Shown here: positions 1-8,464 of the stretch, in pieces
How the letters are laid out: each line of letters opens with the position of its first letter
Numbering within the stretch: the first letter of the stretch is position 1
NCBI RefSeq assembly: GCF_040654195.1
Contig: NZ_JBFAHM010000010.1
Coordinates: forward strand, 337,608-401,607
Origin: Hamadaea sp013361475
GTDB lineage: Bacteria; Actinomycetota; Actinomycetes; Mycobacteriales; Micromonosporaceae
Direction: 5' to 3'
DNA: 64,000 nt
The notes under the pieces: generated by a model
Databases searched by the model: none
Seen by the model: only the letters and a program-made list of their open reading frames with translations
What the model was told of the DNA's origin: nothing
Program-made: the position numbers and the translations under genes

Positions 1-19
1 CCAATTGAGCTATCGGGGA
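1..19 (-). tRNA. tRNA gene, 5' part only (probably tRNA-Asn)
   Basis: Read on the minus strand, the first 19 bases begin TCCCCGA (acceptor stem), TA, then GCTC and AATTGG (D arm). This is the standard opening of a bacterial tRNA. The rest, including the anticodon, lies outside the window. A TCCCCGA-type acceptor with this D arm resembles actinobacterial tRNA-Asn, but the identity is inference. Confidence 0.75.
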
Positions 20-277
20 TCGCTGGTCAGAGCGGTGAGGATCACCTCTCGCCCTGGCGACTGCACAAGAGTACACAACCCACCGGCCGCCGCGCGAGCG
101 GGTATGTCCTGCCGAGTTCGTGTCTCCCGTACGGGGGGTCGGCTCACCCGTCAGAGCGGTCAAAGGAGACAATTTCCCCAGTTGGCCAGGCTCGACGGGA
201 TCGCCATCCGGATGAAGGTGTACTCCAGGACAAAAACGGGCATGGTCTAGGGGGAAGTTGGAGGAGGGAGCACACCA

Positions 278-550
278 ATGGGCAAGATGTGGTTCGTCGC
301 CGGCGTCGCCGTCGGTTACGTGCTCGGCGCCCGGGCGGGACGGGAGACCTACGACCAGATCGCGCGGACCGCGAAGCAGATCTGGGAGAACCCGACCGTT
401 CAGGAGGCCGCCGGCGTCGTTCAGGCGCAGACGAGCAAGCTCGTGGACACCGCCCGCGACAAGGTGGGCCTGACCGCCGACAAGCTCGACACGACGGCGG
501 ACAAGGTCGACAAGAAGCTCGCCAACGCGCAGGGGCGGCTCGCGAGCTGA
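278..550 (+). CDS. small YtxH-like membrane protein
   Basis: This 90-residue protein has a short hydrophobic N-terminal segment (WFVAGVAVGYVLGARAG, about residues 5-21) ending in the GxRAGRETYD pattern seen in YtxH-like and related actinobacterial envelope proteins. The remainder is a charged, helix-forming tail with repeated TADKLDTTADKVDKKL motifs, probably an amphipathic coiled coil. A good Shine-Dalgarno (GGAGGGAG, 259-266) precedes the ATG. The gene stands alone and is convergent with the EboE homologue, whose stop is 2 bases away. Function is unknown; a stress or envelope role is only inferred from the family. Confidence 0.75.
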   Translation: MGKMWFVAGVAVGYVLGARAGRETYDQIARTAKQIWENPTVQEAAGVVQAQTSKLVDTARDKVGLTADKLDTTADKVDKKLANAQGRLAS

Positions 551-551
551 C

Positions 552-1823
552 TCAGCAGTGGGTCACCTGCGGATCGTCCGCCGCACGGCGAGACGCCCGC
601 AACGCGCGGTCCGGCGCTCGCGCCGGGCCGCGCAGCCCTAGCTCGCCCAGTTCGGCGTGCGTGAACTCCACCTCGGCCGCGACGTCCTCGCTGTGCCCAC
701 CGGGCGGCAGCCGGTAGGCCCAGGTCGCGGTCTCCACCTCCACGTGGTCCGTGAGCGCTTCGGCGCCCGCGAACAACTCGGCCAACGCGGCCCGCGCGTC
801 GGGCAACGTGGTCGTCAGCGGCTCCGGCGGCCGCGTGTGCAACGGCACATGCACGTGTACGCGCCAAGGCCCGGACAGGTCACCGTCGAGTGCTTCGGGG
901 AGATCATCGGCCCCGGTGCCGGACGGCCTCCGGGTCGGATGGGGGAACCGGGGTTCGGCGAAGCTCTCGAGGATCGGCCGGGCGGCCGCTGGATCCTCGG
1001 CCACCAGCGCGGCCGAGACCTGCACCTTGACGATCTGCAGCCGGTGCTCCCGCAGCGCCGCCACGGCCGCGGCCGGCGACTCCCAGGCGCACGCCAGATG
1101 GGCCAGGTCGAGACAGATCCCCAGGAAGGTCGGGTCGACGTCGGAGAGGTGCTCGACGGCTTGGGAACTCGTCTCGATGAGGCAGCCCGGCTCGGGTTCG
1201 AACCCGACCCGGACGAGCCGCCCGGTGTGCCAGGTGATCTCGGCCAGCCCGTCGGCCAGATCCTCCAACAGGCGATCGGCCCGGTCGGCACGCTCGGCGT
1301 CCCACGGGTCGCGCCAGGCGACCGGCACGGTGGAGACCGAGCCGCGCTCGGCGTCGTCGGGCATCAGGTCGCACAGCACGCGAGCCAGGTCCAGCGTGTA
1401 CTCCAGGCGCTCGCGTTGGGTCCAGTCCGGCCGGTAGACGGCGCGCTTGGCCGAGCTGAGGCGGCTACGCGAAGAGCCGGCGTCGGCCGGCTCCGCTGCC
1501 TGGGAAACTCCGCCTCGTGGCGGGCCGTCGTGAAGGCCGGCCGGATCCCGATAGGGGAACCCGTTGAGGGTGACCACTTCGAGCCCCCGCAGGGACAGTT
1601 CCGACCGCAGCCGCCGCCGCATCGAGAACGAGGCGGCCAGTGCGGACGCCACCGGCGCGGCGAGCCACAGCCCGAGACCGAGGAGGTCGACGCCCAGCGC
1701 CTCTCGCACCGGCAGGGCGTCGGAGTCGAGCTGAGCGAGGATGCTCCGCAGATCCGTGGCCGGTCGCACGTTCGTCCCGTAGGCGAGATGGACCGTCTGG
1801 CCGTCCCGATGCTGCAAACGCAT
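552..1823 (-). CDS. eboE: metabolite traffic protein EboE-like TIM-barrel protein
   Basis: This is a 423-residue protein of the sugar-phosphate isomerase/epimerase (xylose isomerase-like) fold. The pattern YGTNV near residue 15, LGLGLWL near 48-55, TLNGFPY at 85-91, VYRPDW at 129-134, GSVSTVPVAW at 161-170 and a later FEPEPGCLIETS match EboE, part of the eboABCDEF set thought to move secondary metabolite precursors to the periplasm in cyanobacteria and other bacteria. A Ser/Gly/Pro-rich insertion at about 96-124 interrupts the usual spacing. No other ebo gene lies in the window, so its role here is uncertain. The chosen start is the ATG at 1823. Confidence 0.75.
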   Translation of the reverse strand: MRLQHRDGQTVHLAYGTNVRPATDLRSILAQLDSDALPVREALGVDLLGLGLWLAAPVASALAASFSMRRRLRSELSLRGLEVVTLNGFPYRDPAGLHDGPPRGGVSQAAEPADAGSSRSRLSSAKRAVYRPDWTQRERLEYTLDLARVLCDLMPDDAERGSVSTVPVAWRDPWDAERADRADRLLEDLADGLAEITWHTGRLVRVGFEPEPGCLIETSSQAVEHLSDVDPTFLGICLDLAHLACAWESPAAAVAALREHRLQIVKVQVSAALVAEDPAAARPILESFAEPRFPHPTRRPSGTGADDLPEALDGDLSGPWRVHVHVPLHTRPPEPLTTTLPDARAALAELFAGAEALTDHVEVETATWAYRLPPGGHSEDVAAEVEFTHAELGELGLRGPARAPDRALRASRRAADDPQVTHC

Positions 1824-2063
1824 CAGCCACCCCCAGGACCCGTCGCGAGCGGCCGGAAACGCAACTGAACGTCCATTTCGGAACGTCTAGTTCGTCCGGT
1901 CCCTAGATTTTATGCTCGCGTACGCCGGGCGCCCTCTTCTGTCGGATCAACGACAGTTCGCCGAGTCGGTGGGCGTATCGCCGCAGGCCCGCCCACTTGT
2001 TGTCGCCCGTCCGGCCACCTGGTGTCGCGGGCCCGGCCGTCTCCGGCGACGGCACCGGCCCGG

Positions 2064-2879
2064 CTACTTGAGGAGCATCCTCTCCAGACGGCGGCCCGTG
2101 AAGTACAGCCCCACCGTCATCATCACGACGAGATACAGCGCGTGCACCGCCGTCCCGGCGTCGGGATGCCCGGTGGTGAGGTCCCGGACCATTTCCACGG
2201 CTTGGTAGAGCGGCGTCACCCGGATGATCCACTGGAACACCTCCGGGTAGTTGGCGATCGGGGCGAACGTCGCCGAGAACAGGAACAACGCGAACTGCGC
2301 GGTCGCCATCAAGTCGAAATCCTGCCAGCCCCGCATCATCGTCGTGAAGATCATGCCGATGGCGCCGAACGCGAACCCGACCAGGATGGTGGCGGGGAAC
2401 GCCACCAGCGCCCAGCCGATCGTCGTCAGCTTCATCACGACCATCACGCCGAGGAACACCGCGGTGTAGACCGAGCCCCGCATCATCGCCCAGACGAGTT
2501 CGCCGAGCGCGATCTCGATCGGCCGCACCGGGGTGGCAAGCACCGCGTCGTAGGTCTTGGCGTACTTGAACTTGAAGAAGAAGTTGAACGTGGTCTCGGC
2601 CATCGCCCCGTTCATCGCCGAGGTGGCCAGCATCGCCGGGGCGACGAACGTCGCGTAGGGCAGGACGCGGCCGTCGACCGAGATGTCCCCGACCAGGGCG
2701 CCGACGCCGATGCCGATCGACAGCAGGTAGAACACCGGCTCGAAGAAGCCGGAGATGAGCACCAGCCAGTAGGACGCGCCCGACCGCAGCGCACCCATGT
2801 TGCGGTTGACCACCGCGCCCACCCGCACCGGGGCGACGCCGGGCCGGGTGACCGCCGCGGCGACGAGTGTCGTGACCAT
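2064..2879 (-). CDS. ABC-2 type transporter permease (second permease)
   Basis: This 271-residue integral membrane protein has an ABC-2 permease layout with about six hydrophobic segments. It is related to NodJ/DrrB-type exporters and carries the central motif KYAKTYDAVLATPVRP. The start is placed at the ATG at 2879, 4 bases after the stop of the preceding permease; the longer frame upstream lies inside that gene and is not plausible. With the ATPase and the other permease it would form a heteromeric exporter in the cytoplasmic membrane. The substrate cannot be told from sequence; lipids, polysaccharides or drugs are typical for this family. Confidence 0.88.
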   Translation of the reverse strand: MVTTLVAAAVTRPGVAPVRVGAVVNRNMGALRSGASYWLVLISGFFEPVFYLLSIGIGVGALVGDISVDGRVLPYATFVAPAMLATSAMNGAMAETTFNFFFKFKYAKTYDAVLATPVRPIEIALGELVWAMMRGSVYTAVFLGVMVVMKLTTIGWALVAFPATILVGFAFGAIGMIFTTMMRGWQDFDLMATAQFALFLFSATFAPIANYPEVFQWIIRVTPLYQAVEMVRDLTTGHPDAGTAVHALYLVVMMTVGLYFTGRRLERMLLK

Positions 2880-2883
2880 CGCT

Positions 2884-3651
2884 TCAGTCCTCCAGCCGCT
2901 TGCGGAAACGCCAGATCGCCAGGGCCACGCCGACGGCCGTCCAGGCGACCAGGTAGCCGACGTGGATCCAGATCGGCCACGGTGTCGGCCAGCCGAGGGT
3001 CGCCTCCCGGGACAGGACGACCCCATGCCACAGCGGAGACGCGTATGCCAAGGGGCGAACCAGCGCGGGCAGCTGGTCGACGGGGAAGAAGACCCCGGAG
3101 AACAGGGTCGCCGGGATGACCCCGAACCGGAACAGCAGCGCGAAGTAGTTGTCGTTCTCGATGGAGGCGGCGAACGCCGTGACCGGACCCGCCACCGAGA
3201 CGGTGACGATCGCGGCGATCAGGATGGTCGCCGGCGCCCACCAGGAGTGCATCGCGCCGAAGGTCCCCACGATGATCAGGAACGCGATCGTGGCGATGAC
3301 CCCGCGGAACATCAGATAGAGCAGGTGGCCGCCGACCATGTGCCACGGCTCGACCGGCGCGGACCGCATCGCCTGATAGGACCGCGTCCACTTGAACCCG
3401 CCCAGCACCGGGTAGGTGGACTCGCCGATGCCGATCTGGAACGCGGTGGTGATCACGACGCCCGGGGCGATGTAGCTCAGGTAGTCGACGCCGCCGAGAC
3501 CGCCGTTGGCGTTGACGTAGCTGCCGACGCCGACGCCGATGCTCAGCACGAACAGCAGCGGCAACAGGAACGAGGAGAAGACGGAGGCCTGCCAGAGCCG
3601 GCGGTAGAGAGTCAGCTCCCGCTCCAGCGTGGCCAGCATCGGATGCGCCAT
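2884..3651 (-). CDS. ABC-2 type transporter permease (first permease)
   Basis: This is a 255-residue NodJ-like ABC-2 permease with about six membrane segments and the motif GGFKWTRSYQAMRSAPVEPW, analogous to the cytoplasmic coupling segment seen in its partner (residues GxxxTYDAVLATPV in the other permease). It starts 1 base after the ATPase stop and ends 4 bases before the next permease, so the three genes form a tight operon. Two different permeases imply a heterodimeric channel. Its hydrophobicity profile is complete, and nothing suggests decay. Confidence 0.9.
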   Translation of the reverse strand: MAHPMLATLERELTLYRRLWQASVFSSFLLPLLFVLSIGVGVGSYVNANGGLGGVDYLSYIAPGVVITTAFQIGIGESTYPVLGGFKWTRSYQAMRSAPVEPWHMVGGHLLYLMFRGVIATIAFLIIVGTFGAMHSWWAPATILIAAIVTVSVAGPVTAFAASIENDNYFALLFRFGVIPATLFSGVFFPVDQLPALVRPLAYASPLWHGVVLSREATLGWPTPWPIWIHVGYLVAWTAVGVALAIWRFRKRLED

Positions 3652-3652
3652 G

Positions 3653-4582
3653 TCAGTCCACCAGCTGCCGGCCGGTCAGGTGCAGGAAGACGTCCTCCAA
3701 GGTGGACCGCCGCACCAGTACGCCACTCGGCGCCAACTCCCGCCGGTGCACCTCGTTGATCGCCCCGTCGCCGTCGTCGGCGTAGAGCAGGACGCGGTCG
3801 GGCAGGACGTCGATGCGCTCGCCGATGCCCACGAGCTTGTCGCGGAACCCTTCGAGCGGGCTCTCGCCGAAGCGCAGCTCGACCACCTCACGGGTGGAGT
3901 AGGTCTCGATGAGCGCCCGGGGCGACCCCTCGGCCACGATCTTGCCCGCGTCCATCACGACGAGGCGGTCACAGAGCTGTTCCGCCTCGTCCATGTAGTG
4001 CGTGGTGAGCACCAGGGTCACTCCCTGCTGCTTCAGCCGGAACAGCCGCTCCCAGAGCAGGTGCCGCGCCTGTGGGTCGAGGCCGGTGGTGGGCTCGTCG
4101 AGCAGCACCAGCTCGGGTTCGTTGACCATCGCACGGGCGATCGTCAGGCGGCGCTTCATCCCGCCGGACAACGGGTCGACCTTGCTCTCCGCCCGGTCGG
4201 CGAGCTGCACGAACTCCAGCAGTTCCAGGGCGCGCTGCCTGGCCGCCGCCCGGGAGATCCCGAAGTAGCGCGCATAAGTCGTGAGGTTCTCCCGGACGGT
4301 CAGGTCGGGGTCGAGATTGTCGAGCTGCGGGCAGACGCCGAGACGGCTCCGGATGCGGGTGCCGTCCTTGACCGGGTCCAGGCCCAGGATGCTCAGCTCA
4401 CCGGCGGTCGGCGTCGAGACGCAGCCGATCATCCGCATCGTCGAGCTCTTGCCCGCCCCGTTCGGCCCGAGGAAGCCGAAGGCCTCACCCCGGGCGACGT
4501 CGAGGTCGATGCCGTCCACCGCGGTGAAGTCGCCGAAGCGTTTCACCAGGCCGCGGGCGCGAATCAGGGACTGATCAGTCAC
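3653..4582 (-). CDS. ABC transporter ATP-binding protein, NodI/DrrA type
   Basis: This 309-residue ATPase has Walker A GPNGAGKS at 39-46, Q-loop CPQLDNL near 84-90, signature LSGGMKRR at 138-145, Walker B LVLLDEPTT near 158-166 and a switch His in TTHYMDEAEQL. The C-terminal ~80 residues form the domain typical of the NodI/CcmA/DrrA export group. It is the first gene of an exporter operon with two ABC-2 permeases downstream. It powers export of an unknown substrate; antibiotic or polysaccharide export is the family norm. No regulator gene is adjacent. Confidence 0.93.
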   Translation of the reverse strand: MTDQSLIRARGLVKRFGDFTAVDGIDLDVARGEAFGFLGPNGAGKSSTMRMIGCVSTPTAGELSILGLDPVKDGTRIRSRLGVCPQLDNLDPDLTVRENLTTYARYFGISRAAARQRALELLEFVQLADRAESKVDPLSGGMKRRLTIARAMVNEPELVLLDEPTTGLDPQARHLLWERLFRLKQQGVTLVLTTHYMDEAEQLCDRLVVMDAGKIVAEGSPRALIETYSTREVVELRFGESPLEGFRDKLVGIGERIDVLPDRVLLYADDGDGAINEVHRRELAPSGVLVRRSTLEDVFLHLTGRQLVD

Positions 4583-4753
4583 GACCCGACCCTAGTCGCC
4601 GGGTCTGACATTCGAAACCTGATTACGAGCCGAACGGCTACGAGCTGCCGTCTTTTCGGAAATTCATCGATGACTTTCGCCGGATGCCTTGCCCTACAAA
4701 CAGATGAGTGAGAATATCGAGCATCACCGAACTCCGACCCCCAGGAGGTCATC

Positions 4754-5812
4754 GTGATCAACTCCAGGCACCCCACCCGAAGGGCAGCCCTGGCGAGCGG
4801 GGTTACCGCCCTGCTCTTCGCCCTGGCCGTCGCGCCGTCGGCGTACGCCGCCCCACCGAGCCAGGCCTTCGGCCCCGATCGCGCCGAAGCCCTCGCCGGC
4901 GGACTGGGCGCGCGCAGCGCCGGGGCGTACATCGACCAGGTCACCGGCAAGAGCGTCGTGAGCGTCACCGACGCCGCGGCCGCCGCCCAGGTACGCGCCG
5001 CCGGCGGCGTGGCCCAACTGGTCCGGCACGGTTCGGCCGACCTCGCCGGCGTCACCGCGGACCTCGACGCGACCGCGGCGGTAGCCGGCACCGCGTGGGC
5101 CACCGACCCCACCACCGGCCAGGTCGTCGTCTCGATCGACCCGACCGTCACGGGCGCGGCGCTCGCCAAGGTCACCGCGGCGATCGCCCGGCACGGCGAC
5201 GCCGTACGCGTGGAGCACCTGTCCAGCGCGATCCGCAAGACGATTGCCGGCGGACAGGCCATCTACGGCGGCCAGTACCGCTGCTCGCTCGGCTTCAACG
5301 TGCAGGACTCGGCCGGGAACTACTACTTCCTCACCGCCGGGCACTGCACGAACATCGCCAGCAGCTGGTACGCCAACTCGTCGCACACGACGCTGCTCGG
5401 TACCCGGGCCGGCACCAGCTTCCCGGGCAACGACTACGGCATCGTGCGCTACTCGACGAGCTACACCAGCCACCCCGGTTCGGTGTACCTCTACAGCGGC
5501 AGCCAGGACATCACGGCGGCGGGCAACGCCACCGTCGGCCAGTCGGTCCGGCGTAGCGGCAGCACCACCGGCGTACACAGCGGATCCGTCACGGCGACGA
5601 ACGCGACCGTCAACTACGCCGAGGGCACCGTCACCGGCCTCATCCGTACGACGGTCTGCGCCGAAGGCGGCGACAGCGGCGGTTCGCTCTTCGCGGGGAG
5701 CATCGCGCTCGGCCTCACCTCCGGCGGCAGCGGCAACTGCACCTCGGGCGGGACGACGTTCTTCCAGCCCGTGACCGAGCCGCTGTCCGTGTACGGCGTC
5801 CACGTCTACTAA
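4754..5812 (+). CDS. secreted S1 family serine protease with pro-region (streptogrisin / alpha-lytic type)
   Basis: This 352-residue preproprotease carries a Sec signal peptide at 1-32 ending ALAVAPSAYA and an alpha-lytic-type pro-region at about 33-165 that should act as a folding chaperone. The mature chymotrypsin-fold domain starts near AIYGGQYRCSLG. The catalytic triad is visible: His197 (TAGHC), Asp227 (GNDYGIV) and Ser308 (GGDSGGS). Four cysteines suit two disulphides. The start is GTG at 4754, preceded by AGGAGGT (4743-4749). A strong hairpin follows the stop. It is probably a broad extracellular protease; the S1 pocket preference cannot be assigned by eye. Confidence 0.93.
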   Translation: MINSRHPTRRAALASGVTALLFALAVAPSAYAAPPSQAFGPDRAEALAGGLGARSAGAYIDQVTGKSVVSVTDAAAAAQVRAAGGVAQLVRHGSADLAGVTADLDATAAVAGTAWATDPTTGQVVVSIDPTVTGAALAKVTAAIARHGDAVRVEHLSSAIRKTIAGGQAIYGGQYRCSLGFNVQDSAGNYYFLTAGHCTNIASSWYANSSHTTLLGTRAGTSFPGNDYGIVRYSTSYTSHPGSVYLYSGSQDITAAGNATVGQSVRRSGSTTGVHSGSVTATNATVNYAEGTVTGLIRTTVCAEGGDSGGSLFAGSIALGLTSGGSGNCTSGGTTFFQPVTEPLSVYGVHVY

Positions 5813-5826
5813 GCCTCACACCCAAC

Positions 5827-5859
5827 GTCCCCCGGAGCCTTCCCCCTGCTCCGGGGGAC
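5827..5859 (+). terminator. hairpin terminator after the protease gene
   Basis: A perfect 12-bp stem (GTCCCCCGGAGC pairing with GCTCCGGGGGAC) closes a 9-base loop 14 bases after the protease stop. There is no clear T run, as is usual for actinobacterial terminators. Confidence 0.8.
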
Positions 5860-5866
5860 ACCTCTG

Positions 5867-5950
5867 TCGATCACCTGCTGGGGAAGTCGATCAGGGAGCC
5901 CGGGACGCGACACACCGGTCGATCATGACCGATAGTTCATGATCACGCGG
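5867..5950. repeat. family B intergenic repeat, copy 1
   Basis: This is one of five related ~80-bp elements. It carries the shared blocks GTCGATCAGGG, the CGACACACCGGTCGATCATG block and GACCGATAGTTCATGATC. The end forms a hairpin (GATCATGA...TCATGATC). It lies between the convergent protease gene and the hypothetical gene ending at 6006. Confidence 0.85.
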
Positions 5951-6005
5951 AAATGGCGGGGCCGGACGGGGACGCGCGGGGGGCGCGCGGAAAGGGCGGG
6001 CCGGG

Positions 6006-6434
6006 TTAGCGGCGGGTGGGGGTCCAGCGGGTCCAGGCCACCCCGTCCACGCCGGGCATCCGCCGGCCGACCAGGCGAGAGCCGTCCGGCTGCTCTTCGG
6101 AGCGGACGATCGAGCCGGTCACCCGGAGGCGTACCTGGTGGGGCAGGTGGCCCGGGTCGATCAGCACGAGCTTCAGGTGCGCGGAGTCGGCGACGACGAC
6201 CGGATCGGCGGAGTCGTCGACGACCTCGCTGACCGTGACGACCAGGGTCGAGCCGTCCCAGACCGCCTTGGTGATCTCGTGCCAGCCGATGCGGGCGCGG
6301 TCGACCCACAGGCCGAGGTTGGTGGCGACGACCAGGCTGCCTTCCGGCCGGGCGGCCCAGGCCAGGGTCCGCTCACCCGGGGCGAACAACTCCCGGTACG
6401 CCTTCGGCAGCATCCGCCGCGACCAGAACGCCAT
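6006..6434 (-). CDS. conserved actinobacterial protein of unknown function downstream of dnaG
   Basis: This is a 142-residue soluble protein rich in beta-strand pattern, without recognisable catalytic residues. The text LLPKAYRELFAPGERTLAWA and SLVVATNLGLWV suggests a PH-like or small-barrel domain, but this is a guess. The ATG at 6434 overlaps the dnaG stop (ATGA), so it is translationally coupled to dnaG; a GTG three bases earlier is the alternative start. The tight coupling suggests it belongs to the dgt-dnaG operon. Function is not assigned. Confidence 0.75.
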   Translation of the reverse strand: MAFWSRRMLPKAYRELFAPGERTLAWAARPEGSLVVATNLGLWVDRARIGWHEITKAVWDGSTLVVTVSEVVDDSADPVVVADSAHLKLVLIDPGHLPHQVRLRVTGSIVRSEEQPDGSRLVGRRMPGVDGVAWTRWTPTRR

Positions 6435-8281
6435 CACAACCCGCTCGATGCCTGGTCGCGCAGGGCCCGGGCGGTGGTCTCCAGCGAGACGAGGTCGCTG
6501 AAGAGCGCGAAGTACTCGTCTTTCTGCGTGACCGGGTTGATGCGCTGAAGTTTGGACTTGACGTTGTGTACGCGACGGTCGACCGCGGCGAGCTGGAGCC
6601 GGGCGAGGGTCACCGTCACGTAGTGCGGGTCGGCGTCGCCGTCGTAGCGCAGTTCTTCCACGGCGAGCTGGTTGACCAGCGACTGGGTCATCAGGTCGCC
6701 GCAGCCGTCGGTGATCGCGGCGATCCAGTTGGGGCCGGACACTCCGCGTACCGCGCCGCCGGCCTCCGCGATGGCCTGCCGGATCTGGACGTGCTGCGGG
6801 TCGGAGTAGCAGTCGGCCTCGGCGTTGTCGAAGACCGGCCCGGCCAGCGCCGGGACCTGGATGGCGAGCTTCAGCGCCTCCCGCTCGACGAGGATCTGCG
6901 GATCGTCCGGGCTGAGCCGCGGCCGGGGCGGGCGGGCGTCGACCGGCTCGCCCTTGACCGCCGAGTTCACCGCACGCTGGACGACCTCGACCTCCATGCC
7001 GAGCTTGCCGGCGAGAATGCGGCCGTACTCCGGGCGCAGCGACCGGTCTTTGATCTGCGCCACGAGCGGGGCAGCCGCCCGGAGGGCGCCGACCCGGCCC
7101 TCGGCGGAGTCGAGGTCGAACCCGCCGATCGTCGTCCGCAGCACGAACGAGACCAGCCGCTCACGGCTGGCGACGAGGTCGCGGACCGCAGTGTCGCCTC
7201 GGGCCAGCCGCAGCTCGCACGGGTCCATCCCGTCCGGCCCGACGGCGATGAAGGTCTGCCCGACGAAGCGCTGATCGTCGGCGAACGCGCGCAGCGCCGC
7301 CTTCTGCCCGGCGGCGTCGCCGTCGAAGGTGAAGATGATCTCGCCCTTGAACGTGTCGGTGTCCATGAGCATGCGGCGCAGCACCGAGATGTGCTCGGAG
7401 CCGAACGCCGTGCCGCAGGTCGCCACGGCTGTCGGTACGCCGGCCAGGTGGCAGGCCATCACGTCGGTGTAGCCCTCGACCACCACCGCCTGGCCGCGCT
7501 TGCCGATCTCCCGCTTGGCCAGGTCGATGCCGTAGAGCACGGTCGACTTCTTGTAGAGCGGAGTCTCCGGGGTGTTCAGGTATTTGGGGCCGTCGTCATC
7601 GTCGAACAGCTTCCGCGCACCGAAGCCGATGACGTCGCCGCCGGTCTCCCGGATCGGCCAGATCAGGCGGCGGCGGAACCGGTCGATCAGGCTCCCGGAC
7701 CGGGCGGGCTTGGCCAGCCCGCCGACGGTCAGCTCCTCCGTGGTGAAGCCGAGCTGCCGCAGGTGCTTGGTCAGCGCGTCCCACGAGTCGGGGGCGAAGC
7801 CACAGCCATAGGTCTCGGCGGCACCGCGGTCGAAGCCCCGTTGGGCGAGGAACTCCCGGGCCGCGCGCGCACCCGGCGTCATCAGCTGCTCCGCGTAGAA
7901 CTGCGCCGCCGCGGCGTGCGCCGCGACCAGCCGCTGGCGCTGGCCCTGCTGCTGCCGGACCGGCGCCGACCCGCCCTCGATGTAGCGCAGCTGGATGCCG
8001 GCCCGGGCGGCCAGCTTCTCGACCGCCTCAGTGAACCGCAGGTGGTCGATCTCCATCACGAAATTGATGGCGTCGCCGCCTTTGCCACAGCCGTGACAGA
8101 AGTAGACATTGCGGTCACCGGCCACGGTGAACGAAGGGGTCTTCTCGTCATGGAACGGGCACAACCCCTTCAGGTTGCGCCCACCCGCACCTTTCAGCGT
8201 CACGTGCTCGGAGATCACGTCGACGACGGAAGTGCGCTCACGCACAAGCGCGATGTCCTCGTCGCGGATCCGTCCGGCCAT
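6434..8281 (-). CDS. dnaG: DNA primase DnaG
   Basis: This primase (615 residues from the chosen ATG at 8281) synthesises RNA primers for DNA replication. The N-terminal CHC2 zinc ribbon is clear: Cys41 and His44 in CPFHDEKTPSF, then Cys62 and Cys65 in YFCHGCGKGGDA. The primase core and TOPRIM fold follow, with VVEGYTDVMACHLAG and FTFDGDAAGQKAALRA carrying the metal-binding acids. The C-terminal third would bind the DnaB helicase. The N-terminus MAGRIRDEDI is typical of actinobacterial DnaG; starts at 8290 or 8311 are possible. It lies downstream of dgt, as in mycobacteria. Confidence 0.97.
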   Translation of the reverse strand: MAGRIRDEDIALVRERTSVVDVISEHVTLKGAGGRNLKGLCPFHDEKTPSFTVAGDRNVYFCHGCGKGGDAINFVMEIDHLRFTEAVEKLAARAGIQLRYIEGGSAPVRQQQGQRQRLVAAHAAAAQFYAEQLMTPGARAAREFLAQRGFDRGAAETYGCGFAPDSWDALTKHLRQLGFTTEELTVGGLAKPARSGSLIDRFRRRLIWPIRETGGDVIGFGARKLFDDDDGPKYLNTPETPLYKKSTVLYGIDLAKREIGKRGQAVVVEGYTDVMACHLAGVPTAVATCGTAFGSEHISVLRRMLMDTDTFKGEIIFTFDGDAAGQKAALRAFADDQRFVGQTFIAVGPDGMDPCELRLARGDTAVRDLVASRERLVSFVLRTTIGGFDLDSAEGRVGALRAAAPLVAQIKDRSLRPEYGRILAGKLGMEVEVVQRAVNSAVKGEPVDARPPRPRLSPDDPQILVEREALKLAIQVPALAGPVFDNAEADCYSDPQHVQIRQAIAEAGGAVRGVSGPNWIAAITDGCGDLMTQSLVNQLAVEELRYDGDADPHYVTVTLARLQLAAVDRRVHNVKSKLQRINPVTQKDEYFALFSDLVSLETTARALRDQASSGL

Positions 8282-8357
8282 GGCACTCATCCTAGGCCGT
8301 GCCACCGTCACGAATCATCACGCCCAAGACGGCTCGCGACGGCCGCCACACGGCCGA

Positions 8358-8442
8358 GTCGATCATGTGCTTGGGGAGTTGATCAGGGCGCCGGGGACAC
8401 GACACGCCGGTCGATCACGACCGATAGTTCATGATCGCGCGG
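8358..8442. repeat. family B intergenic repeat, copy 2
   Basis: This element has the same blocks as copy 1: GAGTTGATCAGGGCGCC, ACACGACACGCCGGTCGATC and GACCGATAGTTCATGATC. It sits between dgt and dnaG, downstream of the dgt stop, so it would lie in the transcript of that operon or end it. Confidence 0.85.
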
Positions 8443-8464
8443 AAGAAGCGGGGGTGGGGAGAGG

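Noticed and set aside
657..1868. 403-codon plus-strand frame opposite the EboE homologue
   Set aside because: The product is arginine/glycine-rich with no domain; the minus strand has family motifs.
6566..8434. 622-codon frame antisense to dnaG
   Set aside because: Shadow of the dnaG codon bias; no recognisable domain, and dnaG is certain.
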